NCBI RefSeq assembly: GCF_019402445.1
Contig: NZ_SRZM01000057.1
Location: 1-11,999, forward strand
Reading direction: 5' to 3'
DNA length: 11,999 nucleotides
DNA from: Brachyspira pilosicoli
GTDB taxonomy: Bacteria > Spirochaetota > Brachyspiria > Brachyspirales > Brachyspiraceae
Shown here: in pieces, positions 1-8,230 of the stretch
Layout of the letters: every line of letters starts with the position of its first letter
Numbering within the stretch: the first letter of the stretch is position 1
The notes under the pieces: generated by a model
What the model was told of the DNA's origin: nothing
Seen by the model: the letters and a program-made list of their open reading frames with translations, nothing else
Databases searched by the model: none
Program-made: the position numbers and the translations under genes

Positions 1-103
1 GAGTAAATCAAAAATACAAAATAACATAAAAGTTAGAATTTTTATTTATATATAAAAGATTATTAAGCGTGCGTTTTGAAAGGTATTTATATATAAATAT
101 AAC

Positions 104-139
104 AAAAGGGCATGTTTAATATTATAAACATACCCTTTT
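104..139 (-). terminator. Hairpin terminator of the chemoreceptor gene
   Basis: Arms at 104-118 and 125-139 pair over 15 positions with one G-U-type pair and a 6-base AT loop. They begin AAAAGGG and end CCCTTTT. Read on the minus strand the stem follows the chemoreceptor stop codon by about 26 bases and runs into a T-rich tract (TTTTGTTATATTT). The plus-strand side is also followed by T-rich sequence, so it may work in both directions. The arms closely match those of the rnfB terminator at 11761-11792. Confidence 0.85.
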
Positions 140-165
140 AATTTTAATAAATTTATTTTACTAAA

Positions 166-2127
166 TTATTCTTCTTCTCTAAGTTTGAAATATTCAATAG
201 ATTTTGTTAAATCTCTAGACTCTTCTAATAGAGATTGTGAAGCAGCAGTAGCCTCTTCTACTAAAGCAGCATTTTTTTGTACAGAGCTATCCATTTCCAT
301 AATAGCTAAGTTTATTTGTTCTACGCCTCTTTTTTGTTCTTGTGCGGCATTATTTATTTTTTGCATAATGTCAGCTGCTTTATCCATTTTCTCTTCTAAC
401 TCTATAAATATACTTTGAGATTCTTTTACACTTTCAGTAGCCAAAGTAACTTTATCATTACTGTCATTAATAAGATTAGTAATATTTTTTACAGATTCTT
501 GAGCATTCTGTGCTAAGTTTCTTACTTCACTAGCAACAACAGCAAATCCTCTTCCTTGTTCACCGGCACGTGCAGCCTCAACAGAAGCATTCAAAGCAAG
601 TATATTTGTTTGGAAAGCTATATTTTCTATAAGCTTAGTAATATCCATAATTTTACCGCTAGCTTCATTAACATCATTCATTTTTATAACACTTTCTTTA
701 ACTATGTTTCCAACTTTATTAATATACTGTTTAGCCTCCATAACCATTTGAGAGCTTTTTAATACTCCATCGGCAGATTCATTTATATTACTTGCTATTT
801 CATTCATAGAAGAAGCAGTTTCTTCCAAACTTGAAGCTTGCATTTCTGTTCTACTAGCAAGGTCATTGTTGCCACTCAAAACTTCATTTGCTGCAGTAGA
901 TACATGGTCAGCAGAGTTTTTAACAGTATTTACTATACTATTAAGATTATTTAAAGTATTTTGTATACCCTTAGCTATGACTCCCCATTCATCAGTTAAT
1001 GCTAAAAATTGTGCTGGAGGACTCCAAGATATATCTCCATTTGATAGTTTAGTCATATCCTGTGCTAATAGATAAATAACATTACTTACTTTTTTCTTTA
1101 TTATAAGAGGTGTAATTAAAAATGCTACAATCATTATAATTAATGAAATAATAATTATTCTATTTCTTATATTATTGCTTTCTCTAAATATAACATTGTT
1201 TGGAACAAGCAGTTTTAATCCCCAATATTGTCCTGATGTAAGTTCTAATGGTACAAATGTATATGTAACATTCTTTTTTAATTTTTCACTATAAGCAGAG
1301 AAGTTTGTTGCTGTTCCTTTATTAATTCCTTCCAATACATTATATTCTTTGTAATAATTATAAGCTGCATACAATTGTTTAGCTACATTATTAGTGTCTT
1401 GAGCATCATATAATATATTTCCATCACTATCAAATAAAGAAGCTTCTGCATTTTCAAAAGGCTGTATATTTGCAACCAAAGAATTAATAGAAGAAACTAG
1501 TATATCTACAGTAATAACACCAATAGTATTTCCATTATTTCTAATAGGTAGACACCAAGTAAAAATTAATTCTTCTTTATTACCAACTAATAAATACTTA
1601 TATATAGGCGTAATATAAGGCTTTCCTGTTGATAATGGTTTTGTTATGTAATCTTCAGTTAATTCTTGAGCTGTAAAACCTCTAGATTCTTTTTGATTTC
1701 CGCTTCTAGCAATATAATAGCTAAATTGACCATTGGCAGCAGAATATTTTGGATCATTTACATAATTTATGTCATCATCTATGTAATTTGGCAAGAAAGT
1801 AATAGACATTCCACATACATTTGGATTCATTTTATCTAAAAAATTACTTATCATATTTTCGTATGCTATTCTTGTTCTAGTTCCGTCATTATATAAAGTT
1901 TCAACATCATATTGTAAACCTGTAGCGTATAATAACTCTTCTCTTAAGAAAAATTGTAATATAGTAGCTTCGCCTGTAGAACTTTGCTCAAGCACTTTAT
2001 ATGATAAATCTTTAGTGATAGTACTTACAGATTTTACATTAATAGCACCAGAAACAATAATCATCAGCAAAAATGGAATTAATATAACGGCACTAATTTT
2101 TACCTGCAAATTTAATTTTTTAAACAT
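166..2127 (-). CDS. Methyl-accepting chemotaxis protein with periplasmic dCache-type sensor
   Basis: This is a membrane chemoreceptor that passes ligand binding to CheA/CheW to control flagellar rotation. Of 653 residues, about 9-29 form membrane helix 1 and about 30-320 a periplasmic region of dCache type (the IGVITVDI segment near 202-209 is typical). About 323-343 form membrane helix 2, a HAMP-like linker runs to about 395, and the rest is a long signalling coiled coil. The conserved hairpin tip lies at about 503-539 ([20 protein letters not shown], then [15 protein letters not shown]). Glu/Gln/Ala-rich helix stretches near 424-444 and 618-633 are probable methylation regions. The C-terminus ends in FKLREEE, with no NWETF-like CheR tether. 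I chose the ATG at 2127 because GGAGAG lies just upstream; a TTG at 2139 in the same frame overlaps that ribosome site and would add 4 residues. The ligand cannot be told from sequence. Confidence 0.95.
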   Translation of the reverse strand: MFKKLNLQVKISAVILIPFLLMIIVSGAINVKSVSTITKDLSYKVLEQSSTGEATILQFFLREELLYATGLQYDVETLYNDGTRTRIAYENMISNFLDKMNPNVCGMSITFLPNYIDDDINYVNDPKYSAANGQFSYYIARSGNQKESRGFTAQELTEDYITKPLSTGKPYITPIYKYLLVGNKEELIFTWCLPIRNNGNTIGVITVDILVSSINSLVANIQPFENAEASLFDSDGNILYDAQDTNNVAKQLYAAYNYYKEYNVLEGINKGTATNFSAYSEKLKKNVTYTFVPLELTSGQYWGLKLLVPNNVIFRESNNIRNRIIIISLIIMIVAFLITPLIIKKKVSNVIYLLAQDMTKLSNGDISWSPPAQFLALTDEWGVIAKGIQNTLNNLNSIVNTVKNSADHVSTAANEVLSGNNDLASRTEMQASSLEETASSMNEIASNINESADGVLKSSQMVMEAKQYINKVGNIVKESVIKMNDVNEASGKIMDITKLIENIAFQTNILALNASVEAARAGEQGRGFAVVASEVRNLAQNAQESVKNITNLINDSNDKVTLATESVKESQSIFIELEEKMDKAADIMQKINNAAQEQKRGVEQINLAIMEMDSSVQKNAALVEEATAASQSLLEESRDLTKSIEYFKLREEE

Positions 2128-2205
2128 ACTTCTCTCCAATATATTTTATAAAAAATACATATTTATATATTTTCGTCATTAGTTTTTTAAAATAAACTAT
2201 ATCTA

Positions 2206-3600
2206 TTAAATAGTTGTTATTCTAAACTTTTTATCATTTTTTTCAATATTTTTTATAAGTTTTTTAAAGAAAATATAGAACATAGTTACAGTAGTTAATA
2301 CGGCAATAATATCTGCTATAGGTTCAGCCAAAAGTACAGCCATAACCTTATTTTCAACAAATATTGGAAGTATAAAGATTAAAGGTATTAATAGTATTAC
2401 TTTTCTTAAAATTGCCAAAAATGCTGAAATTTTAGCATTACCCAAAGCTACAAAAGTCTGTTGACATGCTGCTTGAGCTCCAAGTATAAGAGAGCTTGCC
2501 ATATATATCCTTAAAGCCCAAATACTATAATTAATTAAAGTTTCATCGCTTGTAAATATTCTAACAAATAAATATGGAAAAAATATAGAAATTACCCACA
2601 TTAAAGTAGAAAATATTATGCTACTTATAAGAAGTATTTTGAAAGTGCCCTTTACTCTGTCAATATTATTAGCTCCATAATTATAGCTTATTATAGGCTG
2701 AGAGCCTTGTGTAAGACCATATATTGGAAGAAAAGAAAATTGCATTATACTGCTTAATATAGTCATAGCACCAACAGCCAAATCTCCTCCATATTTAAAT
2801 AAGGAAGTGTTAAAACATACAAATAAAATACTCTCTGTAAATTGCATAATAAAAGGTGAAAAACCCAATGCTAAACATGGGAGTATTACATTAGGAGATA
2901 TTTTTAAGTATTTAATTTTTAATTTTAATAAAGTTTTTTTAGAAGTCATGAAATATAATATCCATAAACAAGATACAGCCTGAGATATTATAGTAGCTAG
3001 TGCTGCACCTCTCACATTCATATTAAATCCAAATATAAATATAGGGTCTAATATTATATTACAAATTGCACCTATTAAAACTGTAAACATGCTAGTTTTT
3101 GCCTTTCCCTGTGCCGTAATGAATGCATTTAACCCCAACGCCAATTGTACAAATATAGTTCCTATAGAATATATTCTCAAATATCTTAAAGCATAAATGA
3201 TAGTATTTTCACTAGCACCAAAAAACATAAGAAGAGGCTTAGCAAATATCAATAAAAATATAGTAATTGTAATAGCTATAATTATTAAAGCCATAGCAGA
3301 GTTTCCGAGTATTTCTTCTGCTTTATCATAACTTTTTTTCCCCATCATAATTGAAGCACGTGGAGCACCCCCCATACTAATAAGATATGCAAATGCTGAT
3401 ACTGCCATTATTATAGGCATAGTAACTCCAACACCTGTTAAAGCAATAGCTCCAATGTCTTCAATATGTCCTATATACATTCTATCAACAACATTATATA
3501 AAACATTAATAATCTGTGCCAATATAGCAGGTATTGATAATTTAAATAATAATCTTCCGACAGGTTTAGTGCCTAATTCTACTTGTTTTGTATTTTCCAT
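2206..3600 (-). CDS. MATE-family multidrug/metabolite exporter (MepA-like)
   Basis: This 464-residue, very hydrophobic protein has the length and roughly twelve helices expected of a MATE antiporter, which uses a Na+ or H+ gradient to export drugs or metabolites. The family signature is clear in the first helix (KLSIPAILAQIINVLYNVVD, 20-39, then MYIGH) and in the second half (TQGSQPIISYNYGA, 297-310), as in the MepA/NorM-like branch. The start ATG has a modest AAAGGT about 13 bases upstream. It begins 21 bases after the stop of the hydrolase lipoprotein gene, so the two are probably co-transcribed. The chemoreceptor gene follows 78 bases further on in the same direction. The substrate is unknown. 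The C-terminus is Lys/Asn-rich and cytoplasmic. Confidence 0.93.
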   Translation of the reverse strand: MENTKQVELGTKPVGRLLFKLSIPAILAQIINVLYNVVDRMYIGHIEDIGAIALTGVGVTMPIIMAVSAFAYLISMGGAPRASIMMGKKSYDKAEEILGNSAMALIIIAITITIFLLIFAKPLLMFFGASENTIIYALRYLRIYSIGTIFVQLALGLNAFITAQGKAKTSMFTVLIGAICNIILDPIFIFGFNMNVRGAALATIISQAVSCLWILYFMTSKKTLLKLKIKYLKISPNVILPCLALGFSPFIMQFTESILFVCFNTSLFKYGGDLAVGAMTILSSIMQFSFLPIYGLTQGSQPIISYNYGANNIDRVKGTFKILLISSIIFSTLMWVISIFFPYLFVRIFTSDETLINYSIWALRIYMASSLILGAQAACQQTFVALGNAKISAFLAILRKVILLIPLIFILPIFVENKVMAVLLAEPIADIIAVLTTVTMFYIFFKKLIKNIEKNDKKFRITTI

Positions 3601-3621
3601 TAATTTAATATACCTTTATTT

Positions 3622-4587
3622 TTATTTCCAAAAAGCTCCGACTCTTTTTCTAGCATTTTCTTTTAAGTCATTATAGTATAATGCTATATCATATACATGA
3701 TAATTGCCTTTTTCAAACATACCGTCAATATAAAAATCATCTGCATTAATAGAATCACATTTTATAACGCCTCTTTTTTTGTCAACTTTAGCACTTGCAA
3801 AATTTTTTACAATGTTATAATTAGTTCCAGCAAAAAAACAAGAGCCCAAGCTTTTTTCTTTTGGAGCTTCATCTTCTTCTAATGTCCATGTAATAGGGTT
3901 AATAGCTATAGCTCCTTCAAGAAGTGTAGGGTTATAACCATTAAATTCTGGGCTTTCTACATCATAAGAAATTATTACACCAGTATCATATTCTCCTTTC
4001 GCAAATCTTAAATGCGGATTTTCTATTAAATCATTTGTTGTAACAGAATATCCTATAATATATGCAGCAACCAATCTATTATTTAAGTTTTCATTAGTTT
4101 TGAAATAGTCTTTTAATATTTCTTTTATCATCATAGCACCTTGTGAATGCCCCATTAATATAAAAGGTTTATTGTTATTGAAATTTTTAATAAAATAATC
4201 GAATGCTGCTATCGCATCTTTTTTGGGTATGTTGTTAAAATATTTTTCTTTATTTTTTATATTATTGTTTGTGTCTAATATATATAGAGCATCTGCTTGT
4301 CTATAAAAAGGAGCATATATGTTTCCCACTTCTTCAAATACAGTGCTTTGAGATATTAATGCATTAGTAGCATTTTCTCTCATAGGCTTAAAATCTATAG
4401 GGCATACAAAGTCTTTATTAGTGCCTTCTCCATACCATACTGTTGGATATAGATAAAATATATCAACTTCATTATTTTTATCTTCTGATATTTTAAGCCA
4501 GTTGTTTTTATCAGAATAATCTATATTAGTTTCTTTACAGCTATAGAGTAAAATGCTTAATAGTAGTAATAATAACAATTTCTTCAT
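3622..4587 (-). CDS. Lipoprotein with DUF3089-type alpha/beta-hydrolase fold
   Basis: The 321-residue product starts with a short lipoprotein signal: MKK, a Leu-rich core, then LLYSC with the lipidated Cys at 17. The relaxed Tyr/Ser before Cys is common in spirochaetes. The mature part looks like the DUF3089 family of predicted serine hydrolases: VDIFYLYPTVWY near 41-52, nucleophile elbow GHSQG at 146-150 (Ser148), and a C-terminal YHVYDIALYYNDLKENAR-like end whose His297 is the probable catalytic His. The substrate of this family is not established, so I call it only a probable esterase or lipase-like enzyme anchored at the cell envelope. The start has AAGGAA about 10 bases upstream. It is the first gene of a probable two-gene unit with the MATE exporter and diverges from recA. 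Confidence 0.85.
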   Translation of the reverse strand: MKKLLLLLLLSILLYSCKETNIDYSDKNNWLKISEDKNNEVDIFYLYPTVWYGEGTNKDFVCPIDFKPMRENATNALISQSTVFEEVGNIYAPFYRQADALYILDTNNNIKNKEKYFNNIPKKDAIAAFDYFIKNFNNNKPFILMGHSQGAMMIKEILKDYFKTNENLNNRLVAAYIIGYSVTTNDLIENPHLRFAKGEYDTGVIISYDVESPEFNGYNPTLLEGAIAINPITWTLEEDEAPKEKSLGSCFFAGTNYNIVKNFASAKVDKKRGVIKCDSINADDFYIDGMFEKGNYHVYDIALYYNDLKENARKRVGAFWK

Positions 4588-4706
4588 AAATTAATTTCCT
4601 TAAATAACTTTCTTTTTATCGCGTATATTATAAATTATAATTTTATATTTTAAATAATTTTATTTGTATAAAACAATTATTTTTTAGTTTTATTTATAAT
4701 AATATC

Positions 4707-4734
4707 TTGACAAAATAATGTATTTTTGTACAAT
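4707..4734 (+). promoter_or_regulatory. Probable sigma-70-type promoter of recA
   Basis: A perfect TTGACA (4707-4712) is followed 16 bases later by TACAAT (4729-4734), which would start transcription near 4741 and give a leader of about 45 bases. The TTGTACAA palindrome overlaps the -10 box, and AATGTA/TACAAT form an imperfect inverted repeat. This could be an operator, but it does not clearly match a known LexA box, so damage control cannot be claimed. Confidence 0.6.
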
Positions 4735-4775
4735 ATAATAAATTTTATAAATGATATTTAAGTTAATAATTTTTT

Positions 4776-4781
4776 GGAGAG
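4776..4781 (+). promoter_or_regulatory. Ribosome binding site of recA
   Basis: GGAGAG lies three bases before the ATG and fixes the start at 4785. The same GGAGAGAA word precedes the chosen ATG of the chemoreceptor gene. Confidence 0.75.
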
Positions 4782-4784
4782 AAT

Positions 4785-5975
4785 ATGGCTACTAAGAAGA
4801 AAGAAACAGCTGAAGTAAAAAAAGACGGTAAAAGCGAAGCAATAGAAGCTATTACCGACCAAATAAATAAAAAATACGGCCCTGGCTCTTTTATGAGGCT
4901 TGGAAGCAATAAAACGGTTAATGTTGATGTTATTTCTACAGGGGCATTAACTTTGGACCATGCTTTAGGAGTAGGGGGAGTTCCTCGCGGTAGAATTATA
5001 GAGATTTATGGGCATGAGGCTTCTGGTAAAACTACACTTACTTTACACATTATAGCAGAAGCTCAAAAGGCGGGCGGTTATGCTGCTTTTATAGATGCTG
5101 AACATGCTCTTGACCCAGTATATGCGAGTGCTTTGGGTGTTGATATTGACAATTTATATATTTCTCAGCCAAACTCAGGTGAAGAAGCTCTTGAAATATT
5201 AGAAAAAGTTGTATCTTCTACTGCTTTTGATATTGTTGTTGTGGATTCTGTTGCAGCATTAGTTTCAAAGGCGGAACTTGCTGGAGATATAGGAGATGCT
5301 CATATTGCTTTACAGGCTAGACTTATGAGTCATGCTTTGAGAAAACTTACTGCTATAATAAGCAATACTAATACTGCTGTAATATTCATTAACCAATTAA
5401 GACAAAATATTGCTACAACTGGCTATGGTGCTGGTCCTACAGAAACTACTACAGGCGGTAAGGCTTTGAAATTCTATTCTTCTGTAAGGCTTGATATTAG
5501 AAGAACTGAATGGATTAAAAAGGGTGATGATACTATAGGTCATAAAGTAAAAATAAAAGTTGTTAAAAATAAATTATCTTCACCGTTTAAAGTTGTTAAT
5601 TTAGAGATAATATTCGGTAAGGGTATATCTTCCGAAGGTCTTTTAATAGATTTAGCTATGGAAGCAAAAATCATCACAAGAAGCGGTGCTTGGTTCTACT
5701 ATAATGGAGAGCAGATTGCACAGGGTAAAGAGAAGGTAAGAGAACTTCTTGCAGCAGACCCTAAAATGCGTATGGAGCTTGAGATACAGATTAGAGAGGC
5801 TCTTAATATGGGTGGGGTAGACAAGGTTAAAGAAAAATTAGAAGAATATCTAGAAAATAAAAACCTTGCTGTTGATAAAAATCAAAAAGAAGAGAAAAAA
5901 GAAGAAGAAAAGCCTGTTAAAAATACAGATGACACTGATCTTTTAATGAGTGCTGAAGAAGCTTATAACGAATAA
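4785..5975 (+). CDS. recA: RecA recombinase
   Basis: RecA forms an ATP-dependent filament on single-stranded DNA, catalyses strand exchange in recombinational repair, and acts as co-protease in SOS-type responses. The 396-residue protein has the full fold: Walker [10 protein letters not shown] (76-84), Walker [10 protein letters not shown] (151-159), FINQLR (201-206) and the [21 protein letters not shown] region (220-240). It is longer than the about 350 residues of E. coli RecA because of a Lys/Glu-rich tail after about 355 ([14 protein letters not shown], then an acidic end). Walker A reads GHEAS rather than the usual GPESS. Loop L2 is three residues longer than in E. coli (see findings). 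A clear promoter and ribosome site precede it. A GNAT gene follows where some bacteria carry recX. Confidence 0.99.
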   Translation: MATKKKETAEVKKDGKSEAIEAITDQINKKYGPGSFMRLGSNKTVNVDVISTGALTLDHALGVGGVPRGRIIEIYGHEASGKTTLTLHIIAEAQKAGGYAAFIDAEHALDPVYASALGVDIDNLYISQPNSGEEALEILEKVVSSTAFDIVVVDSVAALVSKAELAGDIGDAHIALQARLMSHALRKLTAIISNTNTAVIFINQLRQNIATTGYGAGPTETTTGGKALKFYSSVRLDIRRTEWIKKGDDTIGHKVKIKVVKNKLSSPFKVVNLEIIFGKGISSEGLLIDLAMEAKIITRSGAWFYYNGEQIAQGKEKVRELLAADPKMRMELEIQIREALNMGGVDKVKEKLEEYLENKNLAVDKNQKEEKKEEEKPVKNTDDTDLLMSAEEAYNE

Positions 5976-5995
5976 ATAAAAAATTGAGTAACAAT

Positions 5996-6505
5996 ATGGA
6001 TTTAATTATAAGAAAAGCTAATATAGATGATGTATTTTATATAAGCAAGCTTCATGCTATATGTTGGAAGCAATCTTATAAGGATATTGTATCAGAAGAT
6101 TTTTTAAAAAAGATATATTTAGATGATTGGTGTGAGGAGTTTTCTGAGGGTATAAAGACAAAGACAAGAGAAGTGCATATTGCTCTTTTAGATGATAATG
6201 TTATAGGTGCTATATCTTGCGGTAATAATAGATACAACATAGAAAACTACGGAGAGATAATGTCTTTATATGTTCACCCAGTTTATCAAGGTTCTGGTAT
6301 AGGCAGTGAATTATTAAATCATTGTATATCATATATGAAAGATAATGGGTATAAAAACTTATGTCTTTATGTTTTTGATAAGAATGAAGAGGCTAAAAGA
6401 TTTTATATAAAAAACGGATTTAAAGATTCTGGTCAAAAAAAGATATTAAAAATAGATGATAATAATAATATAGAAGAAGCATTGTATATTTATGATAATA
6501 TATAA
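5996..6505 (+). CDS. GNAT-family N-acetyltransferase
   Basis: This is a 169-residue GCN5-related acetyltransferase, which moves an acetyl group from acetyl-CoA to an amine; the acceptor cannot be deduced. It starts with the usual IIRKANIDDVFYISKLH first strand and helix. Acetyl-CoA binding motif A is at about 92-108 (YVHPVYQGSGIGSELL, with QGSGIG at 98-103), and the late YVFDKNEEAKRFYIKNGFK segment (125-143) is typical. The start is uncertain: I prefer the ATG at 5996, with a weak GAG 7 bases upstream. A TTG at 5984 in the same frame would add four residues but has no ribosome site. It lies 20 bases after the recA stop, so it is probably read from the recA promoter. It converges on secG. Confidence 0.9.
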   Translation: MDLIIRKANIDDVFYISKLHAICWKQSYKDIVSEDFLKKIYLDDWCEEFSEGIKTKTREVHIALLDDNVIGAISCGNNRYNIENYGEIMSLYVHPVYQGSGIGSELLNHCISYMKDNGYKNLCLYVFDKNEEAKRFYIKNGFKDSGQKKILKIDDNNNIEEALYIYDNI

Positions 6506-6518
6506 ATACTTCTTCTAT
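6470..6518 (+). terminator. Possible stem-loop at the end of the GNAT gene
   Basis: A perfect 10-base inverted repeat (ATAGAAGAAG at 6470-6479, CTTCTTCTAT at 6509-6518) brackets the stop codon and encloses an inner 6-base stem (TATATT at 6485-6490, AATATA at 6497-6502). T-rich sequence follows. It is AT-rich and weak, but it is the only candidate for a terminator between the convergent GNAT and secG genes and could serve both strands. Confidence 0.3.
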
Positions 6519-6561
6519 TATTTATTTTATAATTAAATATTTCAATTCTTAAATTAAATAA

Positions 6562-6894
6562 TTAATTATTAGTATTTAAATTAGTGTTTGGCAAAGCATT
6601 ATTTGTTGCTGGCACTTGCTGTGTTGTTGGTATATTAGGAGTAGTAGTTGCTTGGTCGAAAGCAGTTTTTTGAGTGCTTATAGCCATAGATATAAGTAAA
6701 GCTCCTACGATAAATATTGTAGATAAAATAGTAGTTGCTTTAGTTAGAGCATTTCCTCTTTGGCTTCCAAGTACATTTGCTTGTGCACTAGAAAATAAAC
6801 CTTCTGCTTTACCGCCTTGTATTATTATAAGTAAAAGTAGTAATACACAAATTATTGAGTAAACGATTATTCCTAAAGTTAGTAAAGCATTCAT
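6562..6894 (-). CDS. secG: Preprotein translocase subunit SecG
   Basis: SecG is the small accessory subunit of the SecYEG channel. It stabilises the translocon and helps SecA-driven export. The 110-residue product shows the expected two membrane helices (about 4-26 and 52-73). The conserved cytoplasmic loop between them starts LLIIIQGGKAEGLFSSAQA (about 21-39) and continues with GSQRGNALTKAT. After helix 2 comes a low-complexity Thr/Pro/Asn tail (about 80-110), also common in the family. AAGGA lies about 9 bases before the ATG. It is the last gene of the gatC, signal peptidase, secG series, 86 bases after the signal peptidase stop. Two export functions are thus adjacent. Confidence 0.95.
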   Translation of the reverse strand: MNALLTLGIIVYSIICVLLLLLIIIQGGKAEGLFSSAQANVLGSQRGNALTKATTILSTIFIVGALLISMAISTQKTAFDQATTTPNIPTTQQVPATNNALPNTNLNTNN

Positions 6895-6980
6895 AAATAT
6901 ATATCCTTATAAAAAATTATAATTTTCAGTTTTTAATTGCGATATTATATCATTTATATAATATTTTTCAAGCATTTTAT

Positions 6981-7715
6981 TTAATAAGATATAACCTTGC
7001 CGTCTATGAGTGAGAAATGAATACTGCCAAAATCTCTGCTGTCATAAGCATAATCTCTATTGTCTGATAATACAAAATATTCATTATAGCCTATAATATA
7101 AGGACCAAAATTATCCCTTGAAGATATATTGCTTTCGAGTATTCTATTATCTTTGCCAATATTTGCCCAAGGCTCATTTAATTCAGTTCCATTTATATAT
7201 ACAGTTTTGTTTTTTATTTCTATGGTTTCATTTGGAAGACCTATTACTCTCTTTACTAAATATCTTGTGTTGGATATATTAATATTTCCAAAAGTGAAAA
7301 AATAGACTGTATATGATATAAACTTTTTAAAAATATTTTCTTTTTTGCTTCTAGGATCAACTATAAAAACTATGTCGCCCCTCTCAGGTCTTGAAAATAC
7401 TATAGTTTTTCCTGTTAGTTTTGATACGAAAGGTTTTATTGCAATTGCATATCTTAATTTTGAGGTAATAACCATTTTATTTGGTTCAATGGTATTCATC
7501 ATAGTTGAACTTTTCATCTTATCAAAACGTACAAAAAGCGTAATAATTCCAAATAGTATAAATGCTATAATAAAACCTAAAATAAGCCTTGCTATGGTTT
7601 TATATAGTAAATTGTTGCTTCTATAATATATAAATATAAAAGGCTTTAATATTGCTTTTAATGCATTTTTCTTTTCTTTTTTTATGCTTTCTCTGTCATC
7701 ATAAGAATAGTTCAT
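6981..7715 (-). CDS. lepB: Signal peptidase I (S26 family), atypical nucleophile box
   Basis: Type I signal peptidase removes signal peptides from exported proteins at the outer face of the cytoplasmic membrane with a Ser/Lys dyad. The 244-residue product has a Lys-rich cytoplasmic start, one clear membrane helix (about 42-63) and the S26 boxes: SSTMMNTIEP (69-78), RPERGDIVFI (109-118), YLVKRVIGLP (152-161, Lys155 as general base) and SDNRDYAYDSRDFG (217-230). The first box normally reads SGSMxPT. Here the residue before the Met is Thr71 (codon ACT) and Pro is Asn74. Ser69 matches the oxyanion Ser. The start ATG has only a distant AAGG about 14 bases upstream. It lies 34 bases after gatC and 86 before secG, in a probable operon. 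It may be a paralogue with altered activity. Confidence 0.9.
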   Translation of the reverse strand: MNYSYDDRESIKKEKKNALKAILKPFIFIYYRSNNLLYKTIARLILGFIIAFILFGIITLFVRFDKMKSSTMMNTIEPNKMVITSKLRYAIAIKPFVSKLTGKTIVFSRPERGDIVFIVDPRSKKENIFKKFISYTVYFFTFGNINISNTRYLVKRVIGLPNETIEIKNKTVYINGTELNEPWANIGKDNRILESNISSRDNFGPYIIGYNEYFVLSDNRDYAYDSRDFGSIHFSLIDGKVISY

Positions 7716-7749
7716 TATGAGTATTTGAAACCTTGTTATAAATTATTTT

Positions 7750-8076
7750 TTAATTAGATTTTTTAGCTTGGTGTTCGCTGTTTTCTAAAGCAGCAGGTAC
7801 AGCAGGAACTACTATATAGCCATATTCACCGCTTCTGCATAAATCCATTATCACTTCATTTTTTAAAGTGTCTCCTGCAACATCTTCTCTTAAATATTCA
7901 GGCAAATCAATGACATGATATAAAGGGTCTATATTATCAACATTTACATCAAATAATTCTTCTATAAAAGCTAAATCTTTATTTAATCTATTTAACATTT
8001 CATCTTTTTGATTATCTTCTATTTTTAATCTAGTTTGATATAAAAGAGCTTCTAATTCTTCTCTGTTAGTTGTCAT
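7750..8076 (-). CDS. gatC: Asp-tRNA(Asn)/Glu-tRNA(Gln) amidotransferase subunit C
   Basis: GatC is the small clamp subunit of GatCAB, which amidates Glu-tRNA(Gln) and/or Asp-tRNA(Asn) in bacteria that lack the direct synthetases. The 108-residue product has the family layout: an N-terminal helical pair (REELEALLYQTRLKI, then LNRLNKDLAFIEELF), the DNIDPLYHV turn (47-55), LRED (62-65) and the GYIVVPAV end (86-93), followed by a short polar tail. I chose the ATG at 8076 because AGAGGA lies 8 bases upstream. The frame stays open up to 8145, but that extension (KYYFYYIVF and so on) is translated leader sequence and lies partly at the likely transcription start. gatA and gatB are not in the window. 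A consensus promoter lies upstream and the signal peptidase gene follows. Confidence 0.88.
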   Translation of the reverse strand: MTTNREELEALLYQTRLKIEDNQKDEMLNRLNKDLAFIEELFDVNVDNIDPLYHVIDLPEYLREDVAGDTLKNEVIMDLCRSGEYGYIVVPAVPAALENSEHQAKKSN

Positions 8077-8153
8077 AAAAAAAGTCCTCTTAGTTTTAAT
8101 AATTAATAATTTAAATACTATATAATAAAAGTAATATTTTTGCAATATTTTAG

Positions 8154-8181
8154 ATTATACTGAAAAAATGCATTTTGTCAA
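8154..8181 (-). promoter_or_regulatory. Consensus promoter of the gatC-lepB-secG unit
   Basis: On the minus strand TTGACA (8181-8176) and TATAAT (8159-8154) are both perfect, with a 16-base spacer. Transcription would start near 8147 and leave a leader of about 70 bases before gatC. The first half of the spacer resembles that of the recA promoter (TTGACAAAAT, then ATTTTT). This is the strongest promoter match I see in the window. Confidence 0.75.
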
Positions 8182-8230
8182 AATTTAGTTTTTATATTTT
8201 TATTAATATATTTATCAACTTTTCCAATAT

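Noticed and set aside
44..99. Repeated ATTTATATATAAA word (44-56, 85-97) and a 16-base palindrome (84-99)
   Set aside because: Pure AT words of this kind are expected by chance in such AT-rich spacers; no other sign of an operator or attachment site.
185..1075. Open frames on the plus strand inside the chemoreceptor gene
   Set aside because: They lie antisense to a clear chemoreceptor, have no ribosome sites and resemble no family.
6557..6570. Perfect 14-base palindrome at the secG stop codon
   Set aside because: Composed only of A and T, with no loop for a hairpin; probably chance.
8077..8145. N-terminal extension of gatC
   Set aside because: The in-frame extension reaches the likely transcription start and is not family-like; the ATG at 8076 has AGAGGA at the right distance.
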